DNA from: Candidatus Zixiibacteriota bacterium
GTDB lineage: Bacteria; Zixibacteria; MSB-5A5; UBA10806; 4484-95
Direction of reading: 5' to 3'
Assembly (NCBI GenBank): GCA_012517955.1
Contig: JAAYTW010000322.1
Span: forward strand, 1 to 33,374
DNA: 33,374 nucleotides
A program made the translations under genes and the position numbers. A model generated the notes under the pieces. It was not told where the DNA came from. It saw only the letters and a program-made list of their open reading frames with translations, and ran no database searches. Below are positions 17,879 through 28,314 of this stretch, one piece after another; position 1 is the first letter of the stretch; each line of letters opens with the position of its first letter.

Positions 17879-18385
17879 CTACTTTGCTTTAGCTTCTTTT
17901 TTTTTGTTAGCGGCAGTTCCTTCTTTTTTCGGTTTTTTCTCCGCTTTTTTCTTGGGGGCGGCCTTTTCGGAGGCTTCAGTTTTATCGGGTTTGGCTTCTT
18001 TGCTTTCTTTTTCTTCTTTTATCGCTTTTTTAGCGATTAAAAGCTCAACCACAGCCAGAGAAGCGCCGTCACCTCGCCGATAACCCGCTTTGACTACACG
18101 AGTATAGCCGCCGTTTCTTTCTTTTAATTCCGGACCGATTTCGGCGAAAAGCTTTTTTAATATTTCCTTATCGCGAATAATGGTAGCTGCCATTCTTCGA
18201 GAATGCAAATCGCCTCTTTTCGCGAAAGTGACCAATCTGCTGACTACAGGCGTGAGCGCCTTGGCCCTGGCCAGAGTGGTCGTTATCCGGCCGGCGCGCA
18301 TAAGAGAGGTCGCCATATTCGCGAGCATGGCCTTGCGGTGATCGGTCTTGACGCCTAGTTTATCGATATTTCTTCCATGACGCAT
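17879..18385 (-). CDS. rplQ: 50S ribosomal protein L17 with Lys/Ala/Glu-rich C-terminal extension
   Basis: MRHGRNIDKLGVKTDHRKAMLANMATSLMR...NGGYTRVVKAGYRRGDGASLAVVEL, then a ~48-aa charged tail. Confidence 0.96.
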   Translation of the reverse strand: MRHGRNIDKLGVKTDHRKAMLANMATSLMRAGRITTTLARAKALTPVVSRLVTFAKRGDLHSRRMAATIIRDKEILKKLFAEIGPELKERNGGYTRVVKAGYRRGDGASLAVVELLIAKKAIKEEKESKEAKPDKTEASEKAAPKKKAEKKPKKEGTAANKKKEAKAK

Positions 18386-18389
18386 ACTA

Positions 18390-19379
18390 TCAAGCCTTTA
18401 CTGGTTTATCCTCTTTGTATTTTTCAACATCCATGCCAAAAGACAAGCCAAGCTCACTGAGGATGTTATTCAGTTCGTTAAGAGATTTTCTTCCGAAATT
18501 GCGATACCGTAACATTTCACCTTCCGATTTTCTGACAAGGTCCTCCAAAGTGATAATATTGGCGGCGCGCAAACAGTTTGATGAACGGACGGAAAGTTCC
18601 AGCTCATCCACCCGCATTTTCAGCAGGTTGCGAATCCGCAAAACTTCCTCGTCGATTTTTTCCTCTTCCGCCATCTCAATTTCCTGGTCGACATGACCGA
18701 ACAATTCCAGATGGTCTTTAAGAAGCTTGGCGGCGAATGCCAGCGATTCCTCCGGAGTAACCGCGCCGTTGGTCCAAACATCCATAATCAATCTGTCAAA
18801 ATCGGTGCGCTGCCCCACACGGGTATTTTCCACCGTATAGTTCACTTTCGTGATTGGCGAAAACATCGAATCGAGGGCGATTGTATTTATGGGTTGATTG
18901 GGTTTTTTATTCAAGTCGGCGGTAACGAAACCGCGTCCGGAATTGATTTCCAGTTCCATACGGAATTTGACATTATCGGTTAGAGTAACTATATGTTGTT
19001 GGGGATTTAAAATTTCCACCTCGGCGTCGTGTTCGAAATCGGCGGCCGAATATTCGCCTTTCGCCTTAACATCAAGCGTAACCGTTTTGGGTTCATCGCC
19101 GAGAAGTTTTATATTTACCCTTTTCACGTTCAGAACGATATTGGTAACATCCTCATAAACGCCAGGAATGGTGGAAAACTCGTGCTGCACACCATCGATT
19201 TTCAGCGCGGTGAAAGCCGCCCCCTGGATTGAGGATAACAAAACCCGCCGCATGGCATTTCCGAGCGTATGTCCGAAACCTCGTTCCAAAGGCTCAATCA
19301 CGAATCGCCCGTGATTCTTATCGGTAACGCTCTGGTCGATAACCAATTCCTTCGGCATTTGAATGCTTTTCCACTTCAT
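18390..19379 (-). CDS. rpoA: DNA-directed RNA polymerase subunit alpha
   Basis: EPLERGFGHTLGNAMRRVLLSSIQGAAFTAL, alphaCTD LELSVRSSNCLRAANIITLEDLV. Start MKWKSIQMPKEL at 19379 with GGAGG upstream (listed ORF extends to 19409). Confidence 0.97.
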   Translation of the reverse strand: MKWKSIQMPKELVIDQSVTDKNHGRFVIEPLERGFGHTLGNAMRRVLLSSIQGAAFTALKIDGVQHEFSTIPGVYEDVTNIVLNVKRVNIKLLGDEPKTVTLDVKAKGEYSAADFEHDAEVEILNPQQHIVTLTDNVKFRMELEINSGRGFVTADLNKKPNQPINTIALDSMFSPITKVNYTVENTRVGQRTDFDRLIMDVWTNGAVTPEESLAFAAKLLKDHLELFGHVDQEIEMAEEEKIDEEVLRIRNLLKMRVDELELSVRSSNCLRAANIITLEDLVRKSEGEMLRYRNFGRKSLNELNNILSELGLSFGMDVEKYKEDKPVKA

Positions 19380-19421
19380 CTTATGATAGCCTCCACAATC
19401 CTGGTACAATGATCAAGCAAA

Positions 19422-20051
19422 CTATTTGGAATAGAGTTCGACAATCATCTGCTCTTGCACCAAGGTCGGAATCTGGCCGCGTTTCGGTATTTCCAAAAGC
19501 TGCCCTTCCAGTTTTACCTTGTCTAGGCGAAGCCAATCGAACTCCAGGCCTTTACCGGCCTCCTTCAAAGATTCTCTGATAATATCGAGATTCTGGCTCT
19601 TTTCGGCGATTTTTATAACGCTGCCGGCCTTAACCTCAAATGACGGTATATTCACTCTTCTGCCATTAACCAGGACATGATTGTGCCTGACAAGTTGCCG
19701 GGCGGCTTTGCGCGATGGGGCGAATCCCAAACGATAGACGAGATTATCGAGACGGCATTCCAACAACTGCAGCAAATTTTCACCGGTTATACCCTTTTTC
19801 TGAGCTGCCTTGGCAAAATAATTGCGGAATTGCTTTTCGAAAACGCCGTAAATACGACGGGTTTTTTGTTTTTCTCGAAGCTGTAAACCATATTCGGAAC
19901 CTTTACGGCGCATGTTTTGACCATGCTGACCGGGCGAATAAGCGCGGCGTTCAAATGCGCATTTCTCCGTGATACAACGCGAGCCCTTTAAAAACAGCTT
20001 CATGCCCTCACGACGGCAAAGTTTGCAAACGGGACCAGTATACCTTGCCAT
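19422..20051 (-). CDS. rpsD: 30S ribosomal protein S4 (zinc-motif C+ form)
   Basis: [45 protein letters not shown]4 domain [38 protein letters not shown]. Confidence 0.97.
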   Translation of the reverse strand: MARYTGPVCKLCRREGMKLFLKGSRCITEKCAFERRAYSPGQHGQNMRRKGSEYGLQLREKQKTRRIYGVFEKQFRNYFAKAAQKKGITGENLLQLLECRLDNLVYRLGFAPSRKAARQLVRHNHVLVNGRRVNIPSFEVKAGSVIKIAEKSQNLDIIRESLKEAGKGLEFDWLRLDKVKLEGQLLEIPKRGQIPTLVQEQMIVELYSK

Positions 20052-20441
20052 TTATACTCTTCTCCTTTTGGGAGGTCGGCAACCATTATGGGGTATGGGT
20101 GTGACATCCCGAATAGCGCTAATTTCCAGACCCGCCGCCTGGATCGACCTGATAGCGGCTTCGCGTCCGGAGCCCGGACCCTTCACCCATACTTCGACCC
20201 GTTTCATTCCCAGGTCGAGAGCCTCGCGGGCACAGCCCTGAGCCGCCACTTGAGCGGCGAATGGGGTCGATTTTTTGGCGCCTTTGAATCCGACTTTTCC
20301 GGCGGACGACCAGGATACAACGTTGCCGCGTGAATCGGTGATAGTGATAATCGTATTATTGAAACTTGCCTGGACATGAACCACGCCCAGCGATTCCACT
20401 TTCTGAAGTTTTTTCTTTTTCTTTTTCGTGGGTTCAGCCAC
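20052..20441 (-). CDS. rpsK: 30S ribosomal protein S11
   Basis: [44 protein letters not shown]...[16 protein letters not shown]. Confidence 0.97.
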   Translation of the reverse strand: MAEPTKKKKKKLQKVESLGVVHVQASFNNTIITITDSRGNVVSWSSAGKVGFKGAKKSTPFAAQVAAQGCAREALDLGMKRVEVWVKGPGSGREAAIRSIQAAGLEISAIRDVTPIPHNGCRPPKRRRV

Positions 20442-20458
20442 GTACTCCTCCGTTTATA

Positions 20459-20833
20459 TTATTCTTTTGTTTTTTTCCGACCAATAGTTTTACGCGGGCC
20501 TTTGCGAGTACGGGCGTTGGTTTTCGTTCGCTGGCCCCGTACGGGCAACCCGCGGCGATGGCGCAATCCGCGATAACAGCCGATATCAATCAAGCGTTTG
20601 ATATTCATGCTGACCTCGGTGCGAAGCGCGCCCTCTACTTTATAGTTTTGCTCGATGACGTTGCGCAAGTTGGCAATCTGCTCATCGGTGAGTTTATTCA
20701 CTCTGATATCCGGGCTAACTTTGCTTTCCTCGATAATTTTTTTGGCGGTAGTGGGCCCAATCCCGTAAATGTATGTTAACGCCACTTCAATTCGCTTATC
20801 GCGGGGCAAATCTACTCCTGCAATACGAGCCAA
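20459..20833 (-). CDS. rpsM: 30S ribosomal protein S13
   Basis: [33 protein letters not shown]...[29 protein letters not shown]. Confidence 0.97.
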   Translation of the reverse strand: MARIAGVDLPRDKRIEVALTYIYGIGPTTAKKIIEESKVSPDIRVNKLTDEQIANLRNVIEQNYKVEGALRTEVSMNIKRLIDIGCYRGLRHRRGLPVRGQRTKTNARTRKGPRKTIGRKKTKE

Positions 20834-20848
20834 TCCAGACCTCCTTTA

Positions 20849-20962
20849 TTAGCCCTGGCGCTGCTTATGTTTGGGGTTATCGCAAATGACCCTGATGACG
20901 CCTTTGCGTTTCACGATCCTGCATTTTTCGCAGCGTACTTTAATCGACGACCGAACTTTCAC
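20849..20962 (-). CDS. rpmJ: 50S ribosomal protein L36 (GTG start; not in the supplied ORF track)
   Basis: Own minus-strand translation: (M)[36 protein letters not shown], 37 aa with CxxC...C...H zinc motif, in the expected slot between infA and rpsM. Confidence 0.96.
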   Translation of the reverse strand: MKVRSSIKVRCEKCRIVKRKGVIRVICDNPKHKQRQG

Positions 20963-20982
20963 AAAAAACTCCTTAAAATTAG

Positions 20983-21201
20983 CTATTTATGACGATAAAT
21001 GATACGGCCACGATTCAAATCATACGGCGAAAGCTCAAGGGTAACTTTATCTCCCGGCAAAATCTTGATAAAATGCATCCGCATTTTACCGGAGATATGA
21101 GCCAACACCTGATGGCCGTTGTCAAGCTCGACTTTGAACATCGCGTTGGGCAACGGTTCTATGACCCTGCCCTCAACTTCTATTACATCTTCTTTAGCCA
21201 T
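20983..21201 (-). CDS. infA: Translation initiation factor IF-1
   Basis: [72 protein letters not shown]. Confidence 0.97.
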   Translation of the reverse strand: MAKEDVIEVEGRVIEPLPNAMFKVELDNGHQVLAHISGKMRMHFIKILPGDKVTLELSPYDLNRGRIIYRHK

Positions 21202-21213
21202 TAGCCACCAATG

Positions 21214-21957
21214 TTACTTGGTTAATATTACCGGCCCGTCTTCGGTGATAGCAACCGTGTGTTCAAAATGAACCGACCTGGCGCCATCAGCCGTAACAAT
21301 TGTCCAGTTATCTTTCAAAATCCTAACCTGGTAACCACCCGCGTTAATCATCGGCTCAATCGCAATCACCAAACCCGGTTTTAGCACGATGTTTGTGCCG
21401 GGTTTACCGTAATTGGGGACTTGCGGTTCCTCATGCATGCTTTGCCCAATCCCATGCCCCACAAGATCCCTAACGACCGAGTACCCGTTTTTTTCGGCAT
21501 GCTCTTGCACCGCCCAGGAAATATCCCCGAGATATCCTCCCGGTTGGGCGGCTTCAATCGCCTTTTCAAGACACTCCTGACCGATACGCAGATGCTTTTC
21601 GGAATCTTTGTCAATTTTACCCACCGGAAAAGTAAAAGCCGCGTCGCTGTGATATCCATTTAGGTAAACTCCAATATCGATTCCGATAACCTGCCCCTCA
21701 AGCAATCTACGCTTGCCGGGCAATCCATGCACGACTTCTTCATCAATCGAGGTGCAAATACTGGCCGGGAATCCGTTGTAACCTTTAAACGACGGTTTGG
21801 CTTTGTTCGCTCTGATGAAATCATCGGCAATCCGGTCAAGTTCGGCGGTGGTAACACCAGGTCTTATGTTTTCAGAGAGCAATTTCAAAGTGCGAGCCAA
21901 TATCTGGCCAGCCGCCCGTATTTTTTCAATTTCTCTGGGCGACTTGTAAATAATCAT
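21214..21957 (-). CDS. map: Type I methionine aminopeptidase
   Basis: IDIGVYLNGYHSDAAFTFPVG, VVRDLVGHGIGQSMHEEPQVPNYG, VIAIEPMI, HFEHTVAIT metal-ligand motifs. Confidence 0.97.
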   Translation of the reverse strand: MIIYKSPREIEKIRAAGQILARTLKLLSENIRPGVTTAELDRIADDFIRANKAKPSFKGYNGFPASICTSIDEEVVHGLPGKRRLLEGQVIGIDIGVYLNGYHSDAAFTFPVGKIDKDSEKHLRIGQECLEKAIEAAQPGGYLGDISWAVQEHAEKNGYSVVRDLVGHGIGQSMHEEPQVPNYGKPGTNIVLKPGLVIAIEPMINAGGYQVRILKDNWTIVTADGARSVHFEHTVAITEDGPVILTK

Positions 21958-21961
21958 ATCT

Positions 21962-22600
21962 TCAGGCGACAGCTTCCAATATCGCGGCCGCTACCGAATC
22001 GGGCGGCTCGGCGCCGTTTATTTCAATCAGTAACCCTTTTTGCCTGTAGTAATCTTCGACGGCTTTGGTTTGCTGGTGGTAAACTTCCAGTCGTCTGCGG
22101 ATTACTTCTTCGGTATCGTCGGAACGCTGTCGTAAGCCTTCCCCACAATTATCACATAATCCGGCTTTCTTCGGCGGCCGCGAATTCAGGTTGTAATCCA
22201 ATCCACATTTAGGGCAATAATACCTGCCCAACAACCTGGAAATCAAAACTTCGTCGCCCACCGAAAGGTAAAGCACGGCATTCAGTTGTATTCCCATCCC
22301 CCGCAACAGCTCATCCAAGCCCTCGGCCTGAGGGGCTGTACGAGGAAAACCATCAAATATAAATCCATTCGCTCTTTTGCGCAATATGTCTTTAATCATC
22401 TCCAAAATTAATTTATCTGGAACAAGGGCGCCGGCATCCATAAAAGTTTTAGCCTTAATGCCAATTTCCGAGCCTCGCTCGATTTCCGCGCGAAGAATAT
22501 CTCCGGTAGAAAGATGTTCCAAACCGAGCTTCTCAGCCAGGTTTTTGGCTTGGGTTCCTTTTCCGGAACCCGGGGGGCCCAGAAAAACCAATCGCATCAA
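21962..22600 (-). CDS. adk: Adenylate kinase with Cys4 zinc-type LID
   Basis: LVFLGPPGSGKGTQAKNLAEKLGLEHLSTGD, FIFDGFPRT, LID CPKCGLDYNLNSRPPKKAGLCDNCGEGLRQRSDD. Confidence 0.97.
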   Translation of the reverse strand: MMRLVFLGPPGSGKGTQAKNLAEKLGLEHLSTGDILRAEIERGSEIGIKAKTFMDAGALVPDKLILEMIKDILRKRANGFIFDGFPRTAPQAEGLDELLRGMGIQLNAVLYLSVGDEVLISRLLGRYYCPKCGLDYNLNSRPPKKAGLCDNCGEGLRQRSDDTEEVIRRRLEVYHQQTKAVEDYYRQKGLLIEINGAEPPDSVAAAILEAVA

Positions 22601-23910
22601 GAATACCTACCCTTAATTCTCCCTTTCTTCATGAATCCATCATAATGCCGCATCAATAGATGGGATTCTATTTGTTGAAGCGTATCCAACGCTACGCCCA
22701 CTACAATCAAAATACTGGTGCCACCGAAATAAAATTGAACATGCGCGGTTTGGGCCAAAATAGTCGGCAAGATGGCTATCAACGCAAAAAATATCGCGCC
22801 CGGCAAGGTTATCCGAGTAAGGATGTTATCGATATATTCAGCGGTTTTTTGTCCGGGTCTTATTCCAGGAATAAATCCGCCCTGCTTTTTCATGTTATCA
22901 GCCAAATCGACCGGATTGAACACGATTGCCGTGTAGAAATAAGCGAAAAATATAATCATCAAACCATAGATTATAGAATATGGCGCGCCACCGGGATCAA
23001 ACCATGAGGTTATAGTTTGCATAACTTCCGAATTCGGAAAAAACGATGTTAGAGTCGCGGGTGCGAACATAATCGACTGCGCGAAAATAATCGGAATTAC
23101 TCCGGCCGTGTTTACCGAAAGTGGTATATGCGTCGACATACCACCGTAAACCTTTCGGCCTACCACCCGCTTGGCATATTGAACCGGAACCTTGCGTTGC
23201 GCTCTGGTTACTAAAACCACCGCCGCTATAACAGCGATAATAACAGCCACAATTATCAGCTCAGTGACAATTGAACGCTGCCCGCCCAACACCATTCTGG
23301 CTTCATCAAATACGGCCTGCGGAAAACGAGCGACAATACCGATAAAAATAATCAGCGAGATACCGTTGCCTATACCCCGCTCGGTGATTTTTTCGCCCAG
23401 CCACATGATGAATATGGTTCCGCAGGTAAATGTAATCATGGTAAGGAATTTGAATCCTATACCCGGATGGGGCACCACTTGGGCGCCCGATGGAGTGGTA
23501 ATGGATTCAAGAAACACGGCGGTCGCCACCGCTTGTACGGCGGAAATCAACACTGTGCCGTAGCGGGTATATTGCGTAATCTTGCGCCGGCCTTCTTCGC
23601 CCTCTTTCTGCAATTTCTGGAAATATGGGATAACGGCGCCCAACAGCTGAATGATAATCGAGGCGGAGATGTAAGGCATAATGCCCAGAGAAAAGATTGT
23701 GGCTTTGGAAAACGCGCCGCCGACGAACAGGTCATAAAGACCGAAAAGGGACCCGGAGGCCTGCGAGAAAAATTCCGCCAAAGCTTTTCCATCAATCATC
23801 GGGGTCGGAATGTGACCGCCGATACGATAAACAACCAAAAGACCGAGCGTGAATAATACCCGCTGTCGAAGTTCGTGAATTTTGAAAACATTTTTAAAGC
23901 TTTCAATCAC
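22597..23910 (-). CDS. secY: Preprotein translocase subunit SecY
   Basis: 437 aa, multiple TMs, RRKITQYTRYGTVLIS, YGGMSTHIPLSVNTAGVIPIIFAQSIM, GGFIPGIRPGQKTAEYI. Confidence 0.97.
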   Translation of the reverse strand: MIESFKNVFKIHELRQRVLFTLGLLVVYRIGGHIPTPMIDGKALAEFFSQASGSLFGLYDLFVGGAFSKATIFSLGIMPYISASIIIQLLGAVIPYFQKLQKEGEEGRRKITQYTRYGTVLISAVQAVATAVFLESITTPSGAQVVPHPGIGFKFLTMITFTCGTIFIMWLGEKITERGIGNGISLIIFIGIVARFPQAVFDEARMVLGGQRSIVTELIIVAVIIAVIAAVVLVTRAQRKVPVQYAKRVVGRKVYGGMSTHIPLSVNTAGVIPIIFAQSIMFAPATLTSFFPNSEVMQTITSWFDPGGAPYSIIYGLMIIFFAYFYTAIVFNPVDLADNMKKQGGFIPGIRPGQKTAEYIDNILTRITLPGAIFFALIAILPTILAQTAHVQFYFGGTSILIVVGVALDTLQQIESHLLMRHYDGFMKKGRIKGRYS

Positions 23911-24353
23911 GGCATAACCTCGACTTTTCCGCCGGCCTTCTCTATTTTAGCTTTAGCCGACTCGGAGAAACAGTTGGCTTTAATCGTAATCGGACGATTT
24001 ATCTCGCCGTTTCCGAGCACTTTGAACGGCAGCGTCTTGTTTCTTAACAAACGGCTTTTCAATAGCGTTTCCTTGTCAAATTCCGTTCCGTCCAACTTGG
24101 CGAGATTGCCGACATTGATAATCTGATACTCGGTTTTGAAAATATTCGTAAAACCCCTCTTGGGCAACCGACGCGCCAAAGGCATCTGACCACCCTCGTT
24201 CCAGTATTTATTTTTATAGCCGGATCTGGCTTTTTGTCCTTTGTGACCTCTGCCGCTCTGGGATCCTGTCCCCGAACCCGGCCCCCGGCCAAGTCTTTTG
24301 CGGTCCCGACTGGAACCTTCCACGGGTTTTAAATTAGATAGACGCATATTCAC
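23907..24353 (-). CDS. rplO: 50S ribosomal protein L15
   Basis: MRLSNLKPVEGSSRDRKRLGRGPGSGTGSQSGRGHKGQKARSG. Confidence 0.96.
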   Translation of the reverse strand: MNMRLSNLKPVEGSSRDRKRLGRGPGSGTGSQSGRGHKGQKARSGYKNKYWNEGGQMPLARRLPKRGFTNIFKTEYQIINVGNLAKLDGTEFDKETLLKSRLLRNKTLPFKVLGNGEINRPITIKANCFSESAKAKIEKAGGKVEVMP

Positions 24354-24541
24354 CCTTCTACCTTTGGGGTCACCTTTACCAAATGAGCAACCTTAGAAAC
24401 CATTCCCTTTATTTGGGCCGAATCGTTGTGAACAACCACCTGTTCGCGCTTCGTAAGGCCAAGTGCTTTTAACACGCGGCGTTGATGTACGGTTGTTCCG
24501 GCCACGCCTTTGATTTGCTTAATTTCAATTTTGGCTGGCAT
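24350..24541 (-). CDS. rpmD: 50S ribosomal protein L30
   Basis: [54 protein letters not shown]; position between rpsE and rplO. Confidence 0.95.
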   Translation of the reverse strand: MPAKIEIKQIKGVAGTTVHQRRVLKALGLTKREQVVVHNDSAQIKGMVSKVAHLVKVTPKVEG

Positions 24542-25034
24542 CTGCTTTCTCCGTTGCGTCGCGCGACATAATTAACCCCTCGATTTCCTTCAGCTGGAGT
24601 AGGCCGTCCATGGTGGCTTTAACCACGTTACCGGGATTAGACGAACCGATTGATTTGGTTAGAATATCCTGGACGCCGGCGGATTCAAGCACCGCCCTCA
24701 CGGGGCCTCCGGCGATAACGCCGGTACCGGGAGAGGCTGGTTTCATGAACACGCTGGCAGCGCCATAGCGACCAACCACCTCATGCGAGATTGTGCCTTT
24801 ATGCACATTCACGCTGACCATATTCTTTCTGGCGGCATCGCTGGCCTTGCGAATCGCCTCCGATACCTCGGAAGCCTTGCCGTGGCCGATGCCGACCTTG
24901 CCGTTGCGGTCACCCGTCGCGACCAGCGCGGTGAATTTGAATCGCTTACCGCCTTTGACAACCTTGGCCACGCGGTTGACATAGACTACTTTTTCAGCAA
25001 ACTCGGTCTGCTGGACATCATCAAACATTACCAA
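24525..25034 (-). CDS. rpsE: 30S ribosomal protein S5
   Basis: [44 protein letters not shown]. Confidence 0.97.
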   Translation of the reverse strand: MVMFDDVQQTEFAEKVVYVNRVAKVVKGGKRFKFTALVATGDRNGKVGIGHGKASEVSEAIRKASDAARKNMVSVNVHKGTISHEVVGRYGAASVFMKPASPGTGVIAGGPVRAVLESAGVQDILTKSIGSSNPGNVVKATMDGLLQLKEIEGLIMSRDATEKADASQN

Positions 25035-25056
25035 GAGAAGAACCTCGCCAATTTAG

Positions 25057-25422
25057 TTAAAATTTTAATCCGCCTTTACGCGCGCCATCAGCCAACGCCT
25101 TGATGCGCCCATGATATGGATAACCGGAACGATCGAACACCACGGCCTGAATGCCTCTTTCCTTAGCTTTGGCCGCGATTAGTTCGCCGACCTTGACCGA
25201 TTTTTCCTTTTTGGGCATCTTCATCCCTCTAAGTTCTTTAGAAAGCGAAGATGCGCCGGTAATACATATTGATTTTTGGTCATCCAGCAGTTGGGCATAA
25301 ATCTGATTGAGAGACTTATATACCACCAACCTGGGTCTTTCGGCCGTGCCAAATAATTTTGAACGCGAACGAATTTTGCGTCTCAGCCGGCCCTCGTTTT
25401 TAAGTTTGTTTATATCAGCCAT
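25057..25422 (-). CDS. rplR: 50S ribosomal protein L18
   Basis: RPRLVVYKSLNQIYAQLLDDQKSICITGASS...VVFDRSGYPYHGRIKALADGARKGGLKF. Confidence 0.96.
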   Translation of the reverse strand: MADINKLKNEGRLRRKIRSRSKLFGTAERPRLVVYKSLNQIYAQLLDDQKSICITGASSLSKELRGMKMPKKEKSVKVGELIAAKAKERGIQAVVFDRSGYPYHGRIKALADGARKGGLKF

Positions 25423-25423
25423 A

Positions 25424-25963
25424 TTATGCGCCTGCCTGCTTTCCGGCTTTCTTCCTTATATGCTCGTCGACGTATCTGACACCCTTACCTTTATAGGGCT
25501 CTGGCGGGCGGAGCGACCTGATTTCGGCGGCAAGCTGGCCGACCGCCTGTTTATTGATGCCCGATACGCTCAGTTTATTTCCGCCTTCCACCTGAACGGT
25601 TACCTCGTCGGGCGGGACAATCGCCACCGGATGAGAATAACCAAGATAAAAGTTCACTATTTTTCCGACTTTCTCGGCGCGGTAACCGACGCCGATTATT
25701 TCCAGATTCTTAACAAAACCCTGCGACACACCGGTAATCATGTTGGCGATTAAAGCCCGGTACAAGCCGTGTAGCGCTTTGTAATATTTGCTATCCGAAG
25801 GGCGCTGTACCAGGATTTGATTGTCGGAGATCTCAAGTTTAATATCGCGGTGAATTTTCTGGGCGAGTTTCCCTTTGGGTCCCTCAATCCGAATTGATTC
25901 GCCATCGAAATTTACTTTTACGCCTTTGGGTATCGATACCGGCATTTTGCCAATTCGTGACAC
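25424..25963 (-). CDS. rplF: 50S ribosomal protein L6
   Basis: MSRIGKMPVSIPKGVKV...GHPVAI-type core, RPPEPYKGKGVRYVDEHIRKKAGK. Confidence 0.96.
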   Translation of the reverse strand: MSRIGKMPVSIPKGVKVNFDGESIRIEGPKGKLAQKIHRDIKLEISDNQILVQRPSDSKYYKALHGLYRALIANMITGVSQGFVKNLEIIGVGYRAEKVGKIVNFYLGYSHPVAIVPPDEVTVQVEGGNKLSVSGINKQAVGQLAAEIRSLRPPEPYKGKGVRYVDEHIRKKAGKQAGA

Positions 25964-25974
25964 TTTTTTACCTC

Positions 25975-26373
25975 CTACCAGACCCTAAACAGGGCTTCGC
26001 CGCCCAGGCCCTTTTCGATTGCTTCCTTTTGGGTCATGATGCCGGATGATGTGGATAATACGATTAATCCCGGTTTCCTCGAACCCTTAACCAGGTCCTT
26101 TTTGCCAAAATATACTCGAAGGCCGGGGCGGGAAATCTTTTCAAGCCCCTTGATAACGCTTTTGCCATCAGGGGTAAATCGAAGGCGGATTCGCAGAATT
26201 CCTTGAAGCCCGTCATCGATATAATCGATTGCGCGAATGAAATTGTTTTCCAACAATAATTCGGCGATTTTACGTTTTAGTTTTGAGGCGGGAACATCGA
26301 CCCGCCGAATATCGGCCTTGGCGGCATTCCGAATCCGCGTCAATAAATCCGCAACAGGATCAGTCATTGTCAT
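25975..26373 (-). CDS. rpsH: 30S ribosomal protein S8
   Basis: MTDPVADLLTRIRNAAKA...VLSTSSGIMTQKEAIEKGLGGEALFRVW. Confidence 0.96.
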   Translation of the reverse strand: MTMTDPVADLLTRIRNAAKADIRRVDVPASKLKRKIAELLLENNFIRAIDYIDDGLQGILRIRLRFTPDGKSVIKGLEKISRPGLRVYFGKKDLVKGSRKPGLIVLSTSSGIMTQKEAIEKGLGGEALFRVW

Positions 26374-26388
26374 AGCCTTATTTTCTCC

Positions 26389-26580
26389 CTACCAGCTCGA
26401 TTTAACCACGCCTGGAATTTCACCGTTCAATGCCATTTCGCGGAAACAGATTCGACACAGGCCGAACCTTCTAAGATATCCGCGCGGACGTCCACATCTG
26501 GCGCAGCGATTATGCTGTCTGACCTTAAATTTCGGTGTCCTTCTACTGGCTACTATTTTACATGTCTTGGCCACAGGCAC
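26389..26580 (-). CDS. rpsN: 30S ribosomal protein S14 type Z (zinc form)
   Basis: [38 protein letters not shown]. Confidence 0.96.
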   Translation of the reverse strand: MPVAKTCKIVASRRTPKFKVRQHNRCARCGRPRGYLRRFGLCRICFREMALNGEIPGVVKSSW

Positions 26581-26584
26581 TCCT

Positions 26585-27127
26585 CTAATTTTTCCTAAAC
26601 GGCATTCCGAACGATTTCAGAAGTTCCATCGCTTCGTTATCCGTCTTAGCTGTCGTAACAAAAGTAATATTCATCCCCCGAATTTTGTCGACTTTATCAT
26701 ATTCTATCTCGGGGAAAATAATCTGTTCGGTCACGCCCAGGGTATAATTACCCCGGCCATCGAATGATTTGGTCGGCACGCCGCGAAAGTCCCTGATACG
26801 AGGAATCGCGATATTGACCAGCCGATCCAAAAATTCGTACATCCGTTCCTGGCGAAGGGTAACCGACACGCCAATCGGCATGCCCGCGCGCAACTTAAAA
26901 TTAGAAATCGATTTCTTGGCTCTTCTGATAGCCGGACGCTGTCCGGTTATCATCATGATTTGTTCTAAAACAGATTCCAGTTTTTTGTGATCGCCGACTG
27001 CGTCGCCAACGCCCGAATTGATGACGATCTTTGAAAGCCGCGGCACCTCATTGATGTTCTTGTAGTTAAGCCGACTCATGAGATCCTGGCGGATTTCTTT
27101 TACGTATTTATCTTTTAGTCTGGCCAT
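26585..27127 (-). CDS. rplE: 50S ribosomal protein L5
   Basis: [20 protein letters not shown]...[31 protein letters not shown]. Confidence 0.97.
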   Translation of the reverse strand: MARLKDKYVKEIRQDLMSRLNYKNINEVPRLSKIVINSGVGDAVGDHKKLESVLEQIMMITGQRPAIRRAKKSISNFKLRAGMPIGVSVTLRQERMYEFLDRLVNIAIPRIRDFRGVPTKSFDGRGNYTLGVTEQIIFPEIEYDKVDKIRGMNITFVTTAKTDNEAMELLKSFGMPFRKN

Positions 27128-27129
27128 AG

Positions 27130-27441
27130 CTATTCTATTATCTCACCGGATTTCTTGTTTATTCTCACTTTTTTATTATCAGATAGCATCTTGTATCCAA
27201 TTCGGGATGGCGCGCTGGTGCGAAGATCGTAATACATCACGTTGGACACGTTGATTGGACCTTCTTTTTCGACAATACCGCCCTTGCGATTTTTCTGAGA
27301 CGGTCTGGTATGACGTTTGATTAAATTGACACCTTCAATAATCACGCGATTCTTTTCCGGGAATGTTTTCAGCACTCTACCGATTTTCCCGGCATGCTCC
27401 CCCGTGATTACTTTTACGGTATCTCCTTTACGTATCTTCAT
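27130..27441 (-). CDS. rplX: 50S ribosomal protein L24
   Basis: [56 protein letters not shown]. Confidence 0.96.
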   Translation of the reverse strand: MKIRKGDTVKVITGEHAGKIGRVLKTFPEKNRVIIEGVNLIKRHTRPSQKNRKGGIVEKEGPINVSNVMYYDLRTSAPSRIGYKMLSDNKKVRINKKSGEIIE

Positions 27442-27450
27442 AAAACGGCC

Positions 27451-27819
27451 TCACAATACTTCCGGAGCCAGCGATACAATTTTCATGAATTGTTTTTCGC
27501 GAAGCTCTCTTGCCACGGGACCGAAAATTCTGGTACCCCTTGGTTCGCCTTGTTCGTTTATTATAACGGCGGCATTATCGGAAAATCTGATATATGAACC
27601 GTCCTTGCGCCGAATCTCTTTGGCGGTCCGCACAACTACGGCTTTACAGACTTCCGCTTTCTTCACCGTTCCGCCGGGGATAGCGTCCTTTACGGCAACT
27701 ATGATAATATCTCCAACTTTCGCGTAACGATGACGAGTGCCGCCAAGAATACGAAAACACATGGCCACTTTGGCGCCCGAGTTGTCGCAAATCGTAAGTT
27801 TTGAATATTCCTGAATCAT
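27451..27819 (-). CDS. rplN: 50S ribosomal protein L14
   Basis: [27 protein letters not shown]...[32 protein letters not shown]. Confidence 0.97.
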   Translation of the reverse strand: MIQEYSKLTICDNSGAKVAMCFRILGGTRHRYAKVGDIIIVAVKDAIPGGTVKKAEVCKAVVVRTAKEIRRKDGSYIRFSDNAAVIINEQGEPRGTRIFGPVARELREKQFMKIVSLAPEVL

Positions 27820-27833
27820 TTTTATTCACCGCC

Positions 27834-28085
27834 CTACTTTGCCTTTTGTAAAACAGCCGTCAAACGCCAGCGTTTGGTTTTAGACAAGGGTCTGGTTTCG
27901 GCAATCATCACTCGATCGCCCTCTTTAGCCTGTTTTTCCGGATCGTGCGCGTAAAACTTGGTGGTCTTTTTGACGATTTTACCATAAGCCGAATGCCTAA
28001 AGATTCGTTCCACCGCCACAACAAGAGTTTTATCCATTTTGGCCGATTTGACTATTCCGATTCTGGTTTTGCGTTTATTTCTCAT
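27834..28085 (-). CDS. rpsQ: 30S ribosomal protein S17
   Basis: [42 protein letters not shown]...[20 protein letters not shown]. Confidence 0.96.
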   Translation of the reverse strand: MRNKRKTRIGIVKSAKMDKTLVVAVERIFRHSAYGKIVKKTTKFYAHDPEKQAKEGDRVMIAETRPLSKTKRWRLTAVLQKAK

Positions 28086-28314
28086 CGGCTGCCTGTCCTT
28101 TTCCCGCTAATTTCCTTATGTTCAATTCATCTTCCCGCAAAATTGAATTTATCCTGGCTAAATCGCGCCTTAAAACGCGGACTTTTAAAGGATTATCAAT
28201 CTGACGGGTAGCCTGCCTGACTTTAAGATTAAAAAGCTCTTTCTCAACCTCGGCTTTTTTAATCTGAATTTCTTCGATTGTGAGGTTTCTGATTTCGCGC
28301 GCCTTCATCGTCAA
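28075..28314 (-). CDS. rpmC: 50S ribosomal protein L29
   Basis: [53 protein letters not shown]. Confidence 0.95.
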   Translation of the reverse strand: MTMKAREIRNLTIEEIQIKKAEVEKELFNLKVRQATRQIDNPLKVRVLRRDLARINSILREDELNIRKLAGKGQAADEK

